This document shows, piece by piece, positions 7,653 through 14,393 of a DNA stretch of 24,008 bases. The stretch covers positions 1 to 24,008 of the forward strand of contig JAGZDD010000046.1 in the NCBI GenBank assembly GCA_018369015.1, written 5' to 3'. The notes beneath the pieces were generated by a model. The model was not told the DNA's origin. It did no database searches and saw only the letters and a program-made list of their open reading frames with translations. The first letter of the stretch is position 1; each line of letters starts with the position of its first letter. Both the position numbers and the translations under genes were made by a program. The DNA is from Clostridiales bacterium. GTDB lineage: Bacteria; Bacillota; Clostridia; Lachnospirales; Lachnospiraceae.

Positions 7653-8297
7653 ATGTCGATGGATTTTAAGCGCAGTGAAACAAAGGATAATTTGATGCGC
7701 GCCTTTGCAGGAGAGAGCCAGGCCCGCAACCGTTATACGATGGCGGCCAGCCAGGCAAAAAAGGAAAAGCTGCATGTGATTGACGCAATTTTCACATTTA
7801 CAGCGAACCAGGAACGGGAACATGCCGAGATTTTTTACAATTTTCTGTCAGAGATGGCCGGAGAAACGATTCATATTGATGCTGGCTATCCGGTGGATAT
7901 TGATAAGGAAGTACAGCAGCTTCTTTTGCGGGCTGCGCATAATGAATATGAAGAACATGATGATGTGTATAAAAGGTTTGGGAATACTGCGAGAGCCGAA
8001 GGCTTTGCTCAGATTGCCGCAGCTTTTTATAATATTGCAGAAATTGAAAAATTCCATGGCGAGCGGTTTGAAACCTATGCCCGCCTTATGGAGGAGAAAA
8101 AGCTTTTTGTGTCCGAGGTGGAAGTGGGCTGGATGTGTTTAAACTGCGGATATATTTATAAGGGCAAGCAAGCGCCTGCCGCCTGCCCAGTATGCCACCA
8201 TGACCAGGGATATTTTATACGCCTGGGGCTGGCACCTTACTATGCAGGCGCAGACGCTTCTGTGATTGATCCGATGTTATTTTCCCGGGGAAGATAG
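7653..8297 (+). CDS. rbr: Rubrerythrin
   Basis: A 214-residue non-heme iron peroxidase that detoxifies hydrogen peroxide in anaerobes, taking electrons from NAD(P)H through rubredoxin-type carriers. The N-terminal ferritin-like four-helix domain (about 8-150) supplies the diiron ligands E21, E54, H57, E98, E132 and H135 (two ExxH motifs). The C-terminal rubredoxin domain (159-190) binds iron through C162-x2-C165 and C178-x2-C181. The start ATG 7653 follows TTGGAGG at 9 nt; longer frames upstream enter the palindrome cluster. About 24 residues follow the rubredoxin fold, and their codons overlap the 3' end of the opposite LysR gene by 58 bp. Confidence 0.95.
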   Translation: MSMDFKRSETKDNLMRAFAGESQARNRYTMAASQAKKEKLHVIDAIFTFTANQEREHAEIFYNFLSEMAGETIHIDAGYPVDIDKEVQQLLLRAAHNEYEEHDDVYKRFGNTARAEGFAQIAAAFYNIAEIEKFHGERFETYARLMEEKKLFVSEVEVGWMCLNCGYIYKGKQAPAACPVCHHDQGYFIRLGLAPYYAGADASVIDPMLFSRGR

Positions 8298-9175
8298 GGA
8301 ACCTCATATTTTTTCATAATACTTTTGAGTGTAAGCATGGGGCCTGTGATAAATTTATCCTTGTGGTAAACAAGATAAAAAGAACGGTTCCATGCTTTTT
8401 CCTTATTTAAATAAATGTGTAACGTCTGGTTTCTTACCTCATTTTCGATAAGGCGGACAGAGATCGCCGTAAGACAGCCATTATATAAAACGGCCTTCTT
8501 AATCGCTTCAGGGCAGCCCGCTTCACTGACGATGTGGAAAGGAATATTCATCCGTGCCATATAGTCTGTGAAAAGCTTGCGTGTGCCGCTGCCAGACTCA
8601 CGAAGCACAAAATTCTGCTCCTTTAACTCGCTGATATACAGGTTGGAACGTCCGGAAAGGGGATGATTTGGGCTTGCAGCAAGTACGAGGTAGTCGTCGG
8701 CAATAGGAGTGCTGATGAGATCGGGGCTTTCTACAATGCCCTCCACAATCCCAATATCCAGTTCGGATTTTAAAAGCTTTTCTTCAATGAGCCGTGTATT
8801 GCCTACATAAGTATAGATGGACAAAGCGTCAATGCGCTGTTTCAGGTCGTTGACAATATTTGATAAAAGGCATGTGCCAATAGTGACTGTGGCGCCAATG
8901 CGCAGGCTTGTCTGGTTATCCATGCCGCTCATGGCTTCCTCAAGCAAATGGTATTGCTCTAGGGTACGTATGGCATGGGTAAGCAGTATACGGCCTTCAG
9001 GGGTAATAAAAAGCTTTTTGGAGAGACGTTCAAACAGGCGTACATGGTAATGTTCTTCAAGCTCACGGATCGCCTGGCTTACTGTAGGCTGGGAAATAAA
9101 ACAATTTAAAGCCGCAGTACTCATTTTTCCAGTGCGGGCAACTTCGACAAAGATTTTCAGGTGGCGAAGAGTCAT
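8240..9175 (-). CDS. LysR-type transcriptional regulator (CysL/CbbR-like)
   Basis: A 311-residue LysR regulator: N-terminal winged helix-turn-helix (residues 1-60, recognition region about 18-38), linker helix (about 60-85) and a periplasmic-binding-protein-like effector domain (about 90-295). The motif RESGSGTRKLF at 192-202 is typical of the CysL/CbbR/YeiE branch. Start ATG 9175 is preceded by AAGGAGG on the minus strand. The gene diverges from the sulfur reductase operon at 9555, which makes that operon its likely target, as CysL controls sulfite reductase in Bacillus; this is inference from position. The spacer is unusually long because a palindromic element lies in it. Its 3' end overlaps rubrerythrin tail to tail. 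Confidence 0.9.
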   Translation of the reverse strand: MTLRHLKIFVEVARTGKMSTAALNCFISQPTVSQAIRELEEHYHVRLFERLSKKLFITPEGRILLTHAIRTLEQYHLLEEAMSGMDNQTSLRIGATVTIGTCLLSNIVNDLKQRIDALSIYTYVGNTRLIEEKLLKSELDIGIVEGIVESPDLISTPIADDYLVLAASPNHPLSGRSNLYISELKEQNFVLRESGSGTRKLFTDYMARMNIPFHIVSEAGCPEAIKKAVLYNGCLTAISVRLIENEVRNQTLHIYLNKEKAWNRSFYLVYHKDKFITGPMLTLKSIMKKYEVPYLPRENNIGSITEASAPA

Positions 9176-9200
9176 CGTGTGGGCTGGCCTCCTTCCTTGA

Positions 9201-9443
9201 TATAGGTTTTACTATTCACGGCTTCGCCGGGAATAGTACCTTCGCAGGCTCATTTAGAGTTTTTGCTTTGCACCCGTTGACGCTTCGCTTCAACGGGGCG
9301 CGACAGTCGCCAAGCTGGTGAGCAAGCTCCCCAGTTTGGCTCATTGTTTCGCGAAAAAAGAGCCTGCTCATACCTGTATCCTATTCTTACGCCGCAAACA
9401 CTTGCTGTTTGCGGCTGACTTTGAATAGTAACTATAGGTTTTA
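9201..9443. mobile_element. MITE-like palindromic element flanked by an 11-bp direct repeat
   Basis: TATAGGTTTTA occurs at 9201-9211 and again at 9433-9443. Just inside lie inverted ends TTACTATTCA (9209-9218) and TGAATAGTAA (9422-9431). The roughly 220-bp interior has no gene but many hairpins: TACTATTC...GAATAGTA near its left end, CCCGTTGA...TCAACGGG, GCCAAGCTGG...CCAGTTTGGC, and GCCGCAAACA/TGTTTGCGGC (9391-9415). The last is nearly identical to a hairpin at 18501-18525. The direct repeat suggests a target duplication made on insertion, but no transposase is encoded and the exact ends are uncertain because direct and inverted repeats share three bases. Confidence 0.55.
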
Positions 9444-9463
9444 TCTATGAGTATGATTATAAA

Positions 9464-9499
9464 ATATCACTTTTATTAAATCATATCAAGTGATATACT
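9464..9499 (+). promoter_or_regulatory. Putative LysR operator and promoter of the sulfur operon
   Basis: ATATCACTT (9464-9472) is inverted at 9488-9496 (AAGTGATAT). The right half is itself part of the palindrome ATATCA-AG-TGATAT (9483-9496). TATACT at 9494-9499 is a good -10 hexamer with no matching -35 box, as expected for an activator-dependent promoter. The site lies 56 nt before the first gene and faces the divergent LysR gene. Binding by that regulator is inferred. Confidence 0.5.
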
Positions 9500-9554
9500 A
9501 AAGTTATACGTTCGTGTTTACGAAGATGAAAAAGGCCCAAAGGAGGAAGATTTG

Positions 9555-11186
9555 ATGAAGGTTTTAATTATTGGCGGTGTGGCTGCAGGCACAAAGACGG
9601 CCGCGAAAGTAAAAAGAGAACAGCCGTCCGCCCAAGTGACATTAATTACAAAGAGCGCTGATGTTTCCTATGCAGGGTGCGGACTGCCTTACTATGTCGG
9701 CGATGTGATCCATGATAAAGCTTCTTTGATTGTGAATACCCCGGAAAGCTTTTCAGAGCTGACTGGTGTGCAGGTGATTACTCTGACAGAGGCGGTTAAA
9801 GTTGACCGCACATTAAAGACCGTAACAGCAAAGCATGTTGTCAGCGGTGAAGAACATACATATCCATATGATAAATTGGTCATTGCTTCGGGAGCAAGCC
9901 CTGTAACGCCTCCTGTGGACGGTGTGGATCTTAACGGCGTTTATTATATGCGTACCCCGGCAGATGCGATTGCGGTCCGGGAAGCTGTTGATGGCGGTAA
10001 GGTAAAGCGTGCCGTTGTCGTTGGCGCTGGTTTTATTGGCCTGGAGGTTGCCGAAAATCTTGCCGCCAGAGGCGTTATGGTATCTGTGCTGGATATGGCT
10101 CCTCAGATTCTGCCCGGCTTTGACAAGGAGATGGCTGAATATGTAGAAAACTGGCTGGCGGACCATGATATTATGTGCTTTACGAATACAAAGCTGGAAG
10201 CGATTTTGGGAGATGGCCATGTTGAAAAGATAAAGACCGGGCGGCGCGCGATGAAGGCAGATATGGTTATTTTATCCGCAGGTATCCGGCCAAATACAGA
10301 ATTTCTTGAGGATTCGGGCATTGAACTGTGGCCGAACCGTACTGTGAAAGTAAATGAATACCTTCAGACAAATGATGAGGATATTTACGCCCTGGGCGAC
10401 TGCGCCAGCGTGACAAACCGCATAACGGGCCAGACTGCATGGTCGCCGATGGGGTCCTCGGCCAATATTGAAGGCCGTATTGCCGCACAAAATATTTGCG
10501 GCGCAAAAATTTCCTATAAAGGCGTCCTTGGAACGGCTGTTGCAAAGCTGCCAGAGCTTAATGTGGGCCGCACAGGGCTTAATGAAAATGATGCCAGGGC
10601 TGCCGGTTTTGACGCTGTGACGGTATTATGCGTCGCTGACGATAAGGCAAGCTATTACCCAGATTTTGGCAGCTTTATTATTAAGCTTGTTGCTGACAAA
10701 ACAACGCGGCGTTTCCTTGGTCTGCAGGTTCTTGGCAAGGGAGCTGTAGATAAGGTTGTAGATATTGGCGTCATGGCTCTTTCCATGAATGCGAAGATTT
10801 CGGATATGGAGGATCTGGATTTTGCTTATGCTCCGCCGTTTTCTACAGCAATCCATCCGCTGTCCACGGCCATTAATGTGATGAAAAATAAGCTGAGCGG
10901 CCATATGGATTCTATGACGCCGGCACAGTATGAGGATGGGGAAGCCGACGGTTATGATATTATTGACCTTGGCAAGACGGCTACAATACGCAGGGGAACT
11001 TTTGTGGATCTTAAGGATGTTAAGCCTGGCTATGACAGCCTGCCAAAGGATAAGCCGCTTTTGCTTGTATGCACGAGAGGCCGCCGGGCTTATATGAGCC
11101 AGGTCCAGCTAAAGGCGTCCGGTTACGAGCATACGAAAGTACTTGAGGGCGGACTTTCCTTTAATAAAGTAGATGATGAAGAATAA
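9555..11186 (+). CDS. CoA-disulfide / persulfide reductase with C-terminal rhodanese domain
   Basis: A 543-residue flavoprotein of the pyridine nucleotide-disulfide reductase family fused to a rhodanese domain, as in CoADR-RHD and NADH-dependent persulfide reductase (Npsr). Such enzymes use NAD(P)H to reduce CoA disulfide, CoA persulfide or polysulfide, releasing sulfide. The FAD-binding IIGGVAAG is at 5-12, the single redox cysteine C42 sits in SYAGCGLPYYVG, the NAD-binding GAGFIG is at 157-162, and the second FAD motif is YALGDCA. The C-terminal rhodanese part (about 465-540) carries active-site C506 in CTRGRRAY. ATG 9555 follows AGGAGG (9541-9546) at 8 nt; a TTG three bases earlier is less likely. 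The sulfite reductase gene follows 14 nt after the stop, so the two form an operon. Confidence 0.88.
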   Translation: MKVLIIGGVAAGTKTAAKVKREQPSAQVTLITKSADVSYAGCGLPYYVGDVIHDKASLIVNTPESFSELTGVQVITLTEAVKVDRTLKTVTAKHVVSGEEHTYPYDKLVIASGASPVTPPVDGVDLNGVYYMRTPADAIAVREAVDGGKVKRAVVVGAGFIGLEVAENLAARGVMVSVLDMAPQILPGFDKEMAEYVENWLADHDIMCFTNTKLEAILGDGHVEKIKTGRRAMKADMVILSAGIRPNTEFLEDSGIELWPNRTVKVNEYLQTNDEDIYALGDCASVTNRITGQTAWSPMGSSANIEGRIAAQNICGAKISYKGVLGTAVAKLPELNVGRTGLNENDARAAGFDAVTVLCVADDKASYYPDFGSFIIKLVADKTTRRFLGLQVLGKGAVDKVVDIGVMALSMNAKISDMEDLDFAYAPPFSTAIHPLSTAINVMKNKLSGHMDSMTPAQYEDGEADGYDIIDLGKTATIRRGTFVDLKDVKPGYDSLPKDKPLLLVCTRGRRAYMSQVQLKASGYEHTKVLEGGLSFNKVDDEE

Positions 11187-11200
11187 GGAGGATTTGATTT

Positions 11201-12154
11201 ATGGCAACATTGACGATCAGCGCAGAAAATGAAAAGCGTGTGAAGGCTATGGGCTTTTTGAGCAACAAAGGAACAGATAATTTTTCAGGAAGAATTATTA
11301 CGGTGAATGGAAAAATTACAGCAAAACAGATGGAATGTATTTCCAAGGCCGCCCAAATTTACGGTAACGGCGTTGTCACCTTTACAACGCGCCTTACCGT
11401 GGAGGTTCAGGGGATTCCTTATGAAAAAATTGATGAATTTCGTGAATATATTGCCAGTGAAGGTCTTGTGACCGGAGGTACAGGTTCTAAAGTGCGCCCT
11501 GTTGTTTCGTGTAAAGGAACGACCTGTCAGTATGGGCTTATCGATACCTTTGCTTTGTCCGAGGAGATTCACCACCGCTTTTATGAAGATTATGCCGGAG
11601 TACGCCTGCCCCATAAGTTTAAGATTGCGGTCGGCGGCTGTCCCAATAACTGTGTAAAGCCAGATCTTAATGACCTTGGTATTATTGGACAGCGTATTCC
11701 AAATTTTGACGAGGATTGCTGCAATGGCTGCAAGAAATGTTCTGTTGAGGCTGCCTGTCCTATGGACGCGGCAAAAGTGGTGGACGGTCTTCTGGAAATT
11801 GACAAGGATCTGTGTAACAACTGCGGACGCTGCATTGGTAAATGCCGTTTTGACGCCATTGAGGACGGCCAGACGGGATATAAGATTTACATCGGGGGCC
11901 GCTGGGGTAAAAAAGTAGCCCAGGGTCAGGCTTTGTCGAAGATTTTTATGGATAAAGAGGAGGCGTTGTCTGTCATCGAAAAGGCCATCTTACTTTTTAG
12001 GGAGCAGGGAAAGACCGGCGAGCGTTTCTCCCAGACCATTGACCGCATTGGCTTTGAAAATGTCGAAGCCCAGCTTCTTTCAGACGATATTCTTGCAAGA
12101 AAGCAGGAAATACTTGAGGCTAATTTACATATAACAGGCGGGGCTACTTGCTGA
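11201..12154 (+). CDS. Small siroheme sulfite reductase with ferredoxin domain (AsrC-like)
   Basis: A 317-residue protein of the nitrite/sulfite reductase family with an inserted two-cluster ferredoxin, as in AsrC of the anaerobic sulfite reductase. The N-terminal ferredoxin-like half (about 1-90) is followed by the siroheme-[4Fe-4S] ligand pairs C104-x4-C109 and C147-x3-C151. Two [4Fe-4S] motifs come from C174/C177/C180/C186 and C205/C208/C211/C215. It probably reduces sulfite (or another sulfur or nitrogen oxyanion) to sulfide in the cytoplasm with ferredoxin-type electrons. The AsrA and AsrB electron-transfer subunits are not adjacent; the upstream persulfide reductase takes that position. 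A strong AAGGAGG precedes ATG 11201 and a clear terminator follows. Confidence 0.85.
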   Translation: MATLTISAENEKRVKAMGFLSNKGTDNFSGRIITVNGKITAKQMECISKAAQIYGNGVVTFTTRLTVEVQGIPYEKIDEFREYIASEGLVTGGTGSKVRPVVSCKGTTCQYGLIDTFALSEEIHHRFYEDYAGVRLPHKFKIAVGGCPNNCVKPDLNDLGIIGQRIPNFDEDCCNGCKKCSVEAACPMDAAKVVDGLLEIDKDLCNNCGRCIGKCRFDAIEDGQTGYKIYIGGRWGKKVAQGQALSKIFMDKEEALSVIEKAILLFREQGKTGERFSQTIDRIGFENVEAQLLSDDILARKQEILEANLHITGGATC

Positions 12155-12183
12155 TTTTAGATAAGAGAATCATTATTATAATC

Positions 12184-12224
12184 GAAGGGGATATGAAAGG
12201 GTGTTCGTCATATCCCCTTCTTTG
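12184..12224 (+). terminator. Intrinsic terminator of the sulfur operon
   Basis: Perfect 13-bp inverted repeat GAAGGGGATATGA (12184-12196) / TCATATCCCCTTC (12208-12220) with an 11-nt loop, followed by TTTGT. It begins 30 nt after the sulfite reductase stop codon. Confidence 0.85.
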
Positions 12225-12272
12225 TATACATTAAACGTTTATACCAGGCTGAGTTCCCCATACCTGCCCCGT

Positions 12273-12344
12273 TATTGAACGGAAGTCGGATTTGGTATTG
12301 AACGGCAATCGGCTGTTGAAGGAATAAAAAATCCAGTGTATAAT
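12273..12344 (+). promoter_or_regulatory. Promoter of the DUF262 gene with adjoining direct repeats
   Basis: TTGAAG (12316-12321) and TATAAT (12339-12344) are spaced by exactly 17 nt, a near-consensus housekeeping promoter. Immediately upstream, TATTGAACGG-AAGTCGG (12273-12289) is repeated with two changes at 12296-12312, a period of 23 nt. A third partial copy, TGTTGAAGG, overlaps the -35 box. Such tandem sites often bind a regulator, but none is encoded next to it. Confidence 0.65.
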
Positions 12345-12391
12345 GTCTTTAGCATAGATTATGATGTGTTGTTGAAAACTTAGAACAGAGC

Positions 12392-12475
12392 GTTCCGCCT
12401 GCGGAACTTTCGCGCGGGCGCGGTCGCTTTAGCGACAAATGCCTGATCTGCGTGAGCGCGCATCCAAACGGAACG
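12392..12475. repeat. Hairpin-rich leader upstream of the DUF262 gene
   Basis: Two compact hairpins, GTTCCGC/GCGGAAC (12392-12407) and GTCGCT-TT-AGCGAC (12423-12436), lie between the promoter and the start codon. CAAATG (12436-12441) and GCGCATCC (12458-12465) also occur in the family A element, and CAAATGCCTG recurs in the PBP leader repeat, so this may be a diverged relative. The transcript leader would be about 170 nt. No protein is encoded here. Confidence 0.45.
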
Positions 12476-12518
12476 GCTTAGAAATGGAAAAAATATACAG
12501 TAAAGGGAGAAATTGCCG

Positions 12519-14294
12519 ATGCAGACAAATGACAGGACAATTACGGAACTGATGGCAGCGATTGGGGAAGGGAAGATACAGCTCCCGGATTTCCAGCGGG
12601 GCTGGGTATGGGAGGATGGCCGTATACAGGCGCTTATCGCGAGTATTACAAACAATTACCCCATAGGCGCTGCCATGTTTTTAGAATATGGAAATGAAAA
12701 TGTACGGTTTAAATACCGTTTTATTGAAGGTGTCGTGGCCAATGAGACTGTGCCTTCAGAGCTTGTCCTTGACGGGCAGCAGAGGCTGACATCCATGTAC
12801 TCGGCTTTGTATAACCCGGCTCCGGTGAATACCCGGACCGATAAAGGGAAAGATATACAGCGTTATTATTATATCGATATTGAAAAAGCCCTTGACCCGT
12901 CATGCGACAGGATAGACGCAATATTTTCTGTACCGGAAAATAAAGTAGTCACTTCGGATTTCGGAAGAAAGGTTGATTTGGATTTATCCAGGCGGGAAAA
13001 AGAATTTGAACAAAGGAAATTCCCATTAAACATTATCCTGAATTTTACGGAAGTACAAAACTGGCAAAACCAGTATTACGCGTTTTACCGTTATGATGCG
13101 GAAATTATTAAGCAGTTTACGGAATTTAACACAAAAGTCATTATGCAGGCAATGCAGTATAAAATCCCGGTAATCTCCCTTGGGAAAGAAACACCGAAAG
13201 AAGCGGTGTGCCAGGTATTTGAGAACGTGAATACCGGGGGCGTTTCCCTGACCGTGTTTGAGCTTGTCACGGCGATTTTCGCGATGGATGACTTTGAATT
13301 GAGAAATGACTGGGAGAACCGCCGGGAGAAATATTTTTCCGGGGAATTATTATCGATTATTACAGCCACAGATTTTTTAGCCGCGATAACACTTCTGGCT
13401 TCCTATAAACGGCGGGGAACCGTAAGCTGTAAGAAAAAAGATGTCCTGAATTTATCGCTGGATGATTACAGGCAGTATGCGGACCTATTGTCCGTTGGTT
13501 TTATGGAGGCCGAAAAACTGCTTCAGGAAGAGCGGATTTTTTCCAGCAGGGATCTGCCGTATTCTACGCAGTTTGTACCTCTATCGGTGATATGCACCCT
13601 GCTGGGCGAAGGCAGCCAGATCCGGGCAACAAATATAAAAAATAAAATCAAACAGTGGTACTGGTGCGGCGTGTTTGGGGAAATGTACGGCGGCGCCAAT
13701 GAAACAAGATATGTGAACGATGTTATCGGGGTGATGGAATGGATCGGCGATGATACTGCTGTACCTAAGACGGTAAAAGAATCATTTTTTAACCCGACAA
13801 GGCTCCTGACGCTCCAGTCAAGGCAATCGGCGGCGTATAAAGGAATTATGGCCCTGATATTAAAAAACCATTGCAAGGACTTTATCAGCGGCAGGGAAAT
13901 GGATTTTGCGGTATATAAATCAGAAAACCCGGACATCCATCATGTATTTCCGAAAGATTATTGCGAAAAACAGGGCTATCCAAAAACAAAATGGAACTCC
14001 ATTATTAATAAAACGCCGGTCGCTTACTCAACAAACCGCGAAATAGGCGGCGTTGCCCCAAGCCAGTATTTATCCAGGATCGAAAAGAAGGGGCAGGTCG
14101 ATCGGGAAACACTCAATGATTATTTGCGCTCCCACTGTCTGGATGTAGACAGCTGCCGGAACGATGATTTTGAAAAACATATCTTATACAGGGCCAGGAA
14201 ACTTTTAGACGCGATTGAGCAGGCCACGGGAAAGGCGATACCAGGCAGGGACAGCCAGGAAGCCATCGCGATTTTCGGCGAATCCTTAAAGTAG
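12519..14294 (+). CDS. DUF262/DUF1524 (GmrSD-like) HNH nuclease, probable anti-phage protein
   Basis: A 591-residue protein with an N-terminal DUF262 (ParB/Srx-like NTP-binding) domain and a C-terminal HNH domain, the layout of GmrSD type IV restriction enzymes and related single-protein defences. DUF262 motifs are LPDFQRGWVW (22-31), LDGQQRLTSMY (84-94) and FENVNTGGVSLT (234-245). The HNH part has DIHHVFPKDY (472-481), N493, N497 and TNREIGG (505-511). Members cleave modified phage DNA in an NTP-regulated way; the target here is unknown. ATG 12519 follows AAGGGAG; a TTG six bases upstream is less likely. AGG encodes 14 of 35 arginines, against 1 of 15 in the preceding gene, suggesting recent transfer. 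No other defence gene is adjacent. Confidence 0.85.
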   Translation: MQTNDRTITELMAAIGEGKIQLPDFQRGWVWEDGRIQALIASITNNYPIGAAMFLEYGNENVRFKYRFIEGVVANETVPSELVLDGQQRLTSMYSALYNPAPVNTRTDKGKDIQRYYYIDIEKALDPSCDRIDAIFSVPENKVVTSDFGRKVDLDLSRREKEFEQRKFPLNIILNFTEVQNWQNQYYAFYRYDAEIIKQFTEFNTKVIMQAMQYKIPVISLGKETPKEAVCQVFENVNTGGVSLTVFELVTAIFAMDDFELRNDWENRREKYFSGELLSIITATDFLAAITLLASYKRRGTVSCKKKDVLNLSLDDYRQYADLLSVGFMEAEKLLQEERIFSSRDLPYSTQFVPLSVICTLLGEGSQIRATNIKNKIKQWYWCGVFGEMYGGANETRYVNDVIGVMEWIGDDTAVPKTVKESFFNPTRLLTLQSRQSAAYKGIMALILKNHCKDFISGREMDFAVYKSENPDIHHVFPKDYCEKQGYPKTKWNSIINKTPVAYSTNREIGGVAPSQYLSRIEKKGQVDRETLNDYLRSHCLDVDSCRNDDFEKHILYRARKLLDAIEQATGKAIPGRDSQEAIAIFGESLK

Positions 14295-14326
14295 AGTTTT
14301 AATCGCATAAAGCGGATATTTATGAT

Positions 14327-14353
14327 ATAATTGTCTGCATGGCAGACAATTAT
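14327..14353. promoter_or_regulatory. Perfect palindrome between the DUF262 gene and the next gene
   Basis: Two 12-nt arms, ATAATTGTCTGC and GCAGACAATTAT, flank ATG. A TATAAT hexamer (14326-14331) overlaps the left arm. It could be a terminator for the nuclease gene or an operator over the next gene's promoter. Lacking a T-run and a good -35 box, neither reading is proven. Confidence 0.45.
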
Positions 14354-14393
14354 AGAGAGCCTGTGGTAACAGTTCACAGAAGGGAGGTGTCCT

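Noticed and set aside
7327..7729. Several overlapping reading frames on both strands in the yigZ-rubrerythrin spacer
   Set aside because: They run through palindromes, lack ribosome binding sites, overlap one another on both strands and resemble no protein family. GC-rich repeat DNA easily stays open by chance.
9201..9443. Complete insertion sequence
   Set aside because: No transposase or other reading frame of note is inside the roughly 220-bp block, so at most it is a non-autonomous element.
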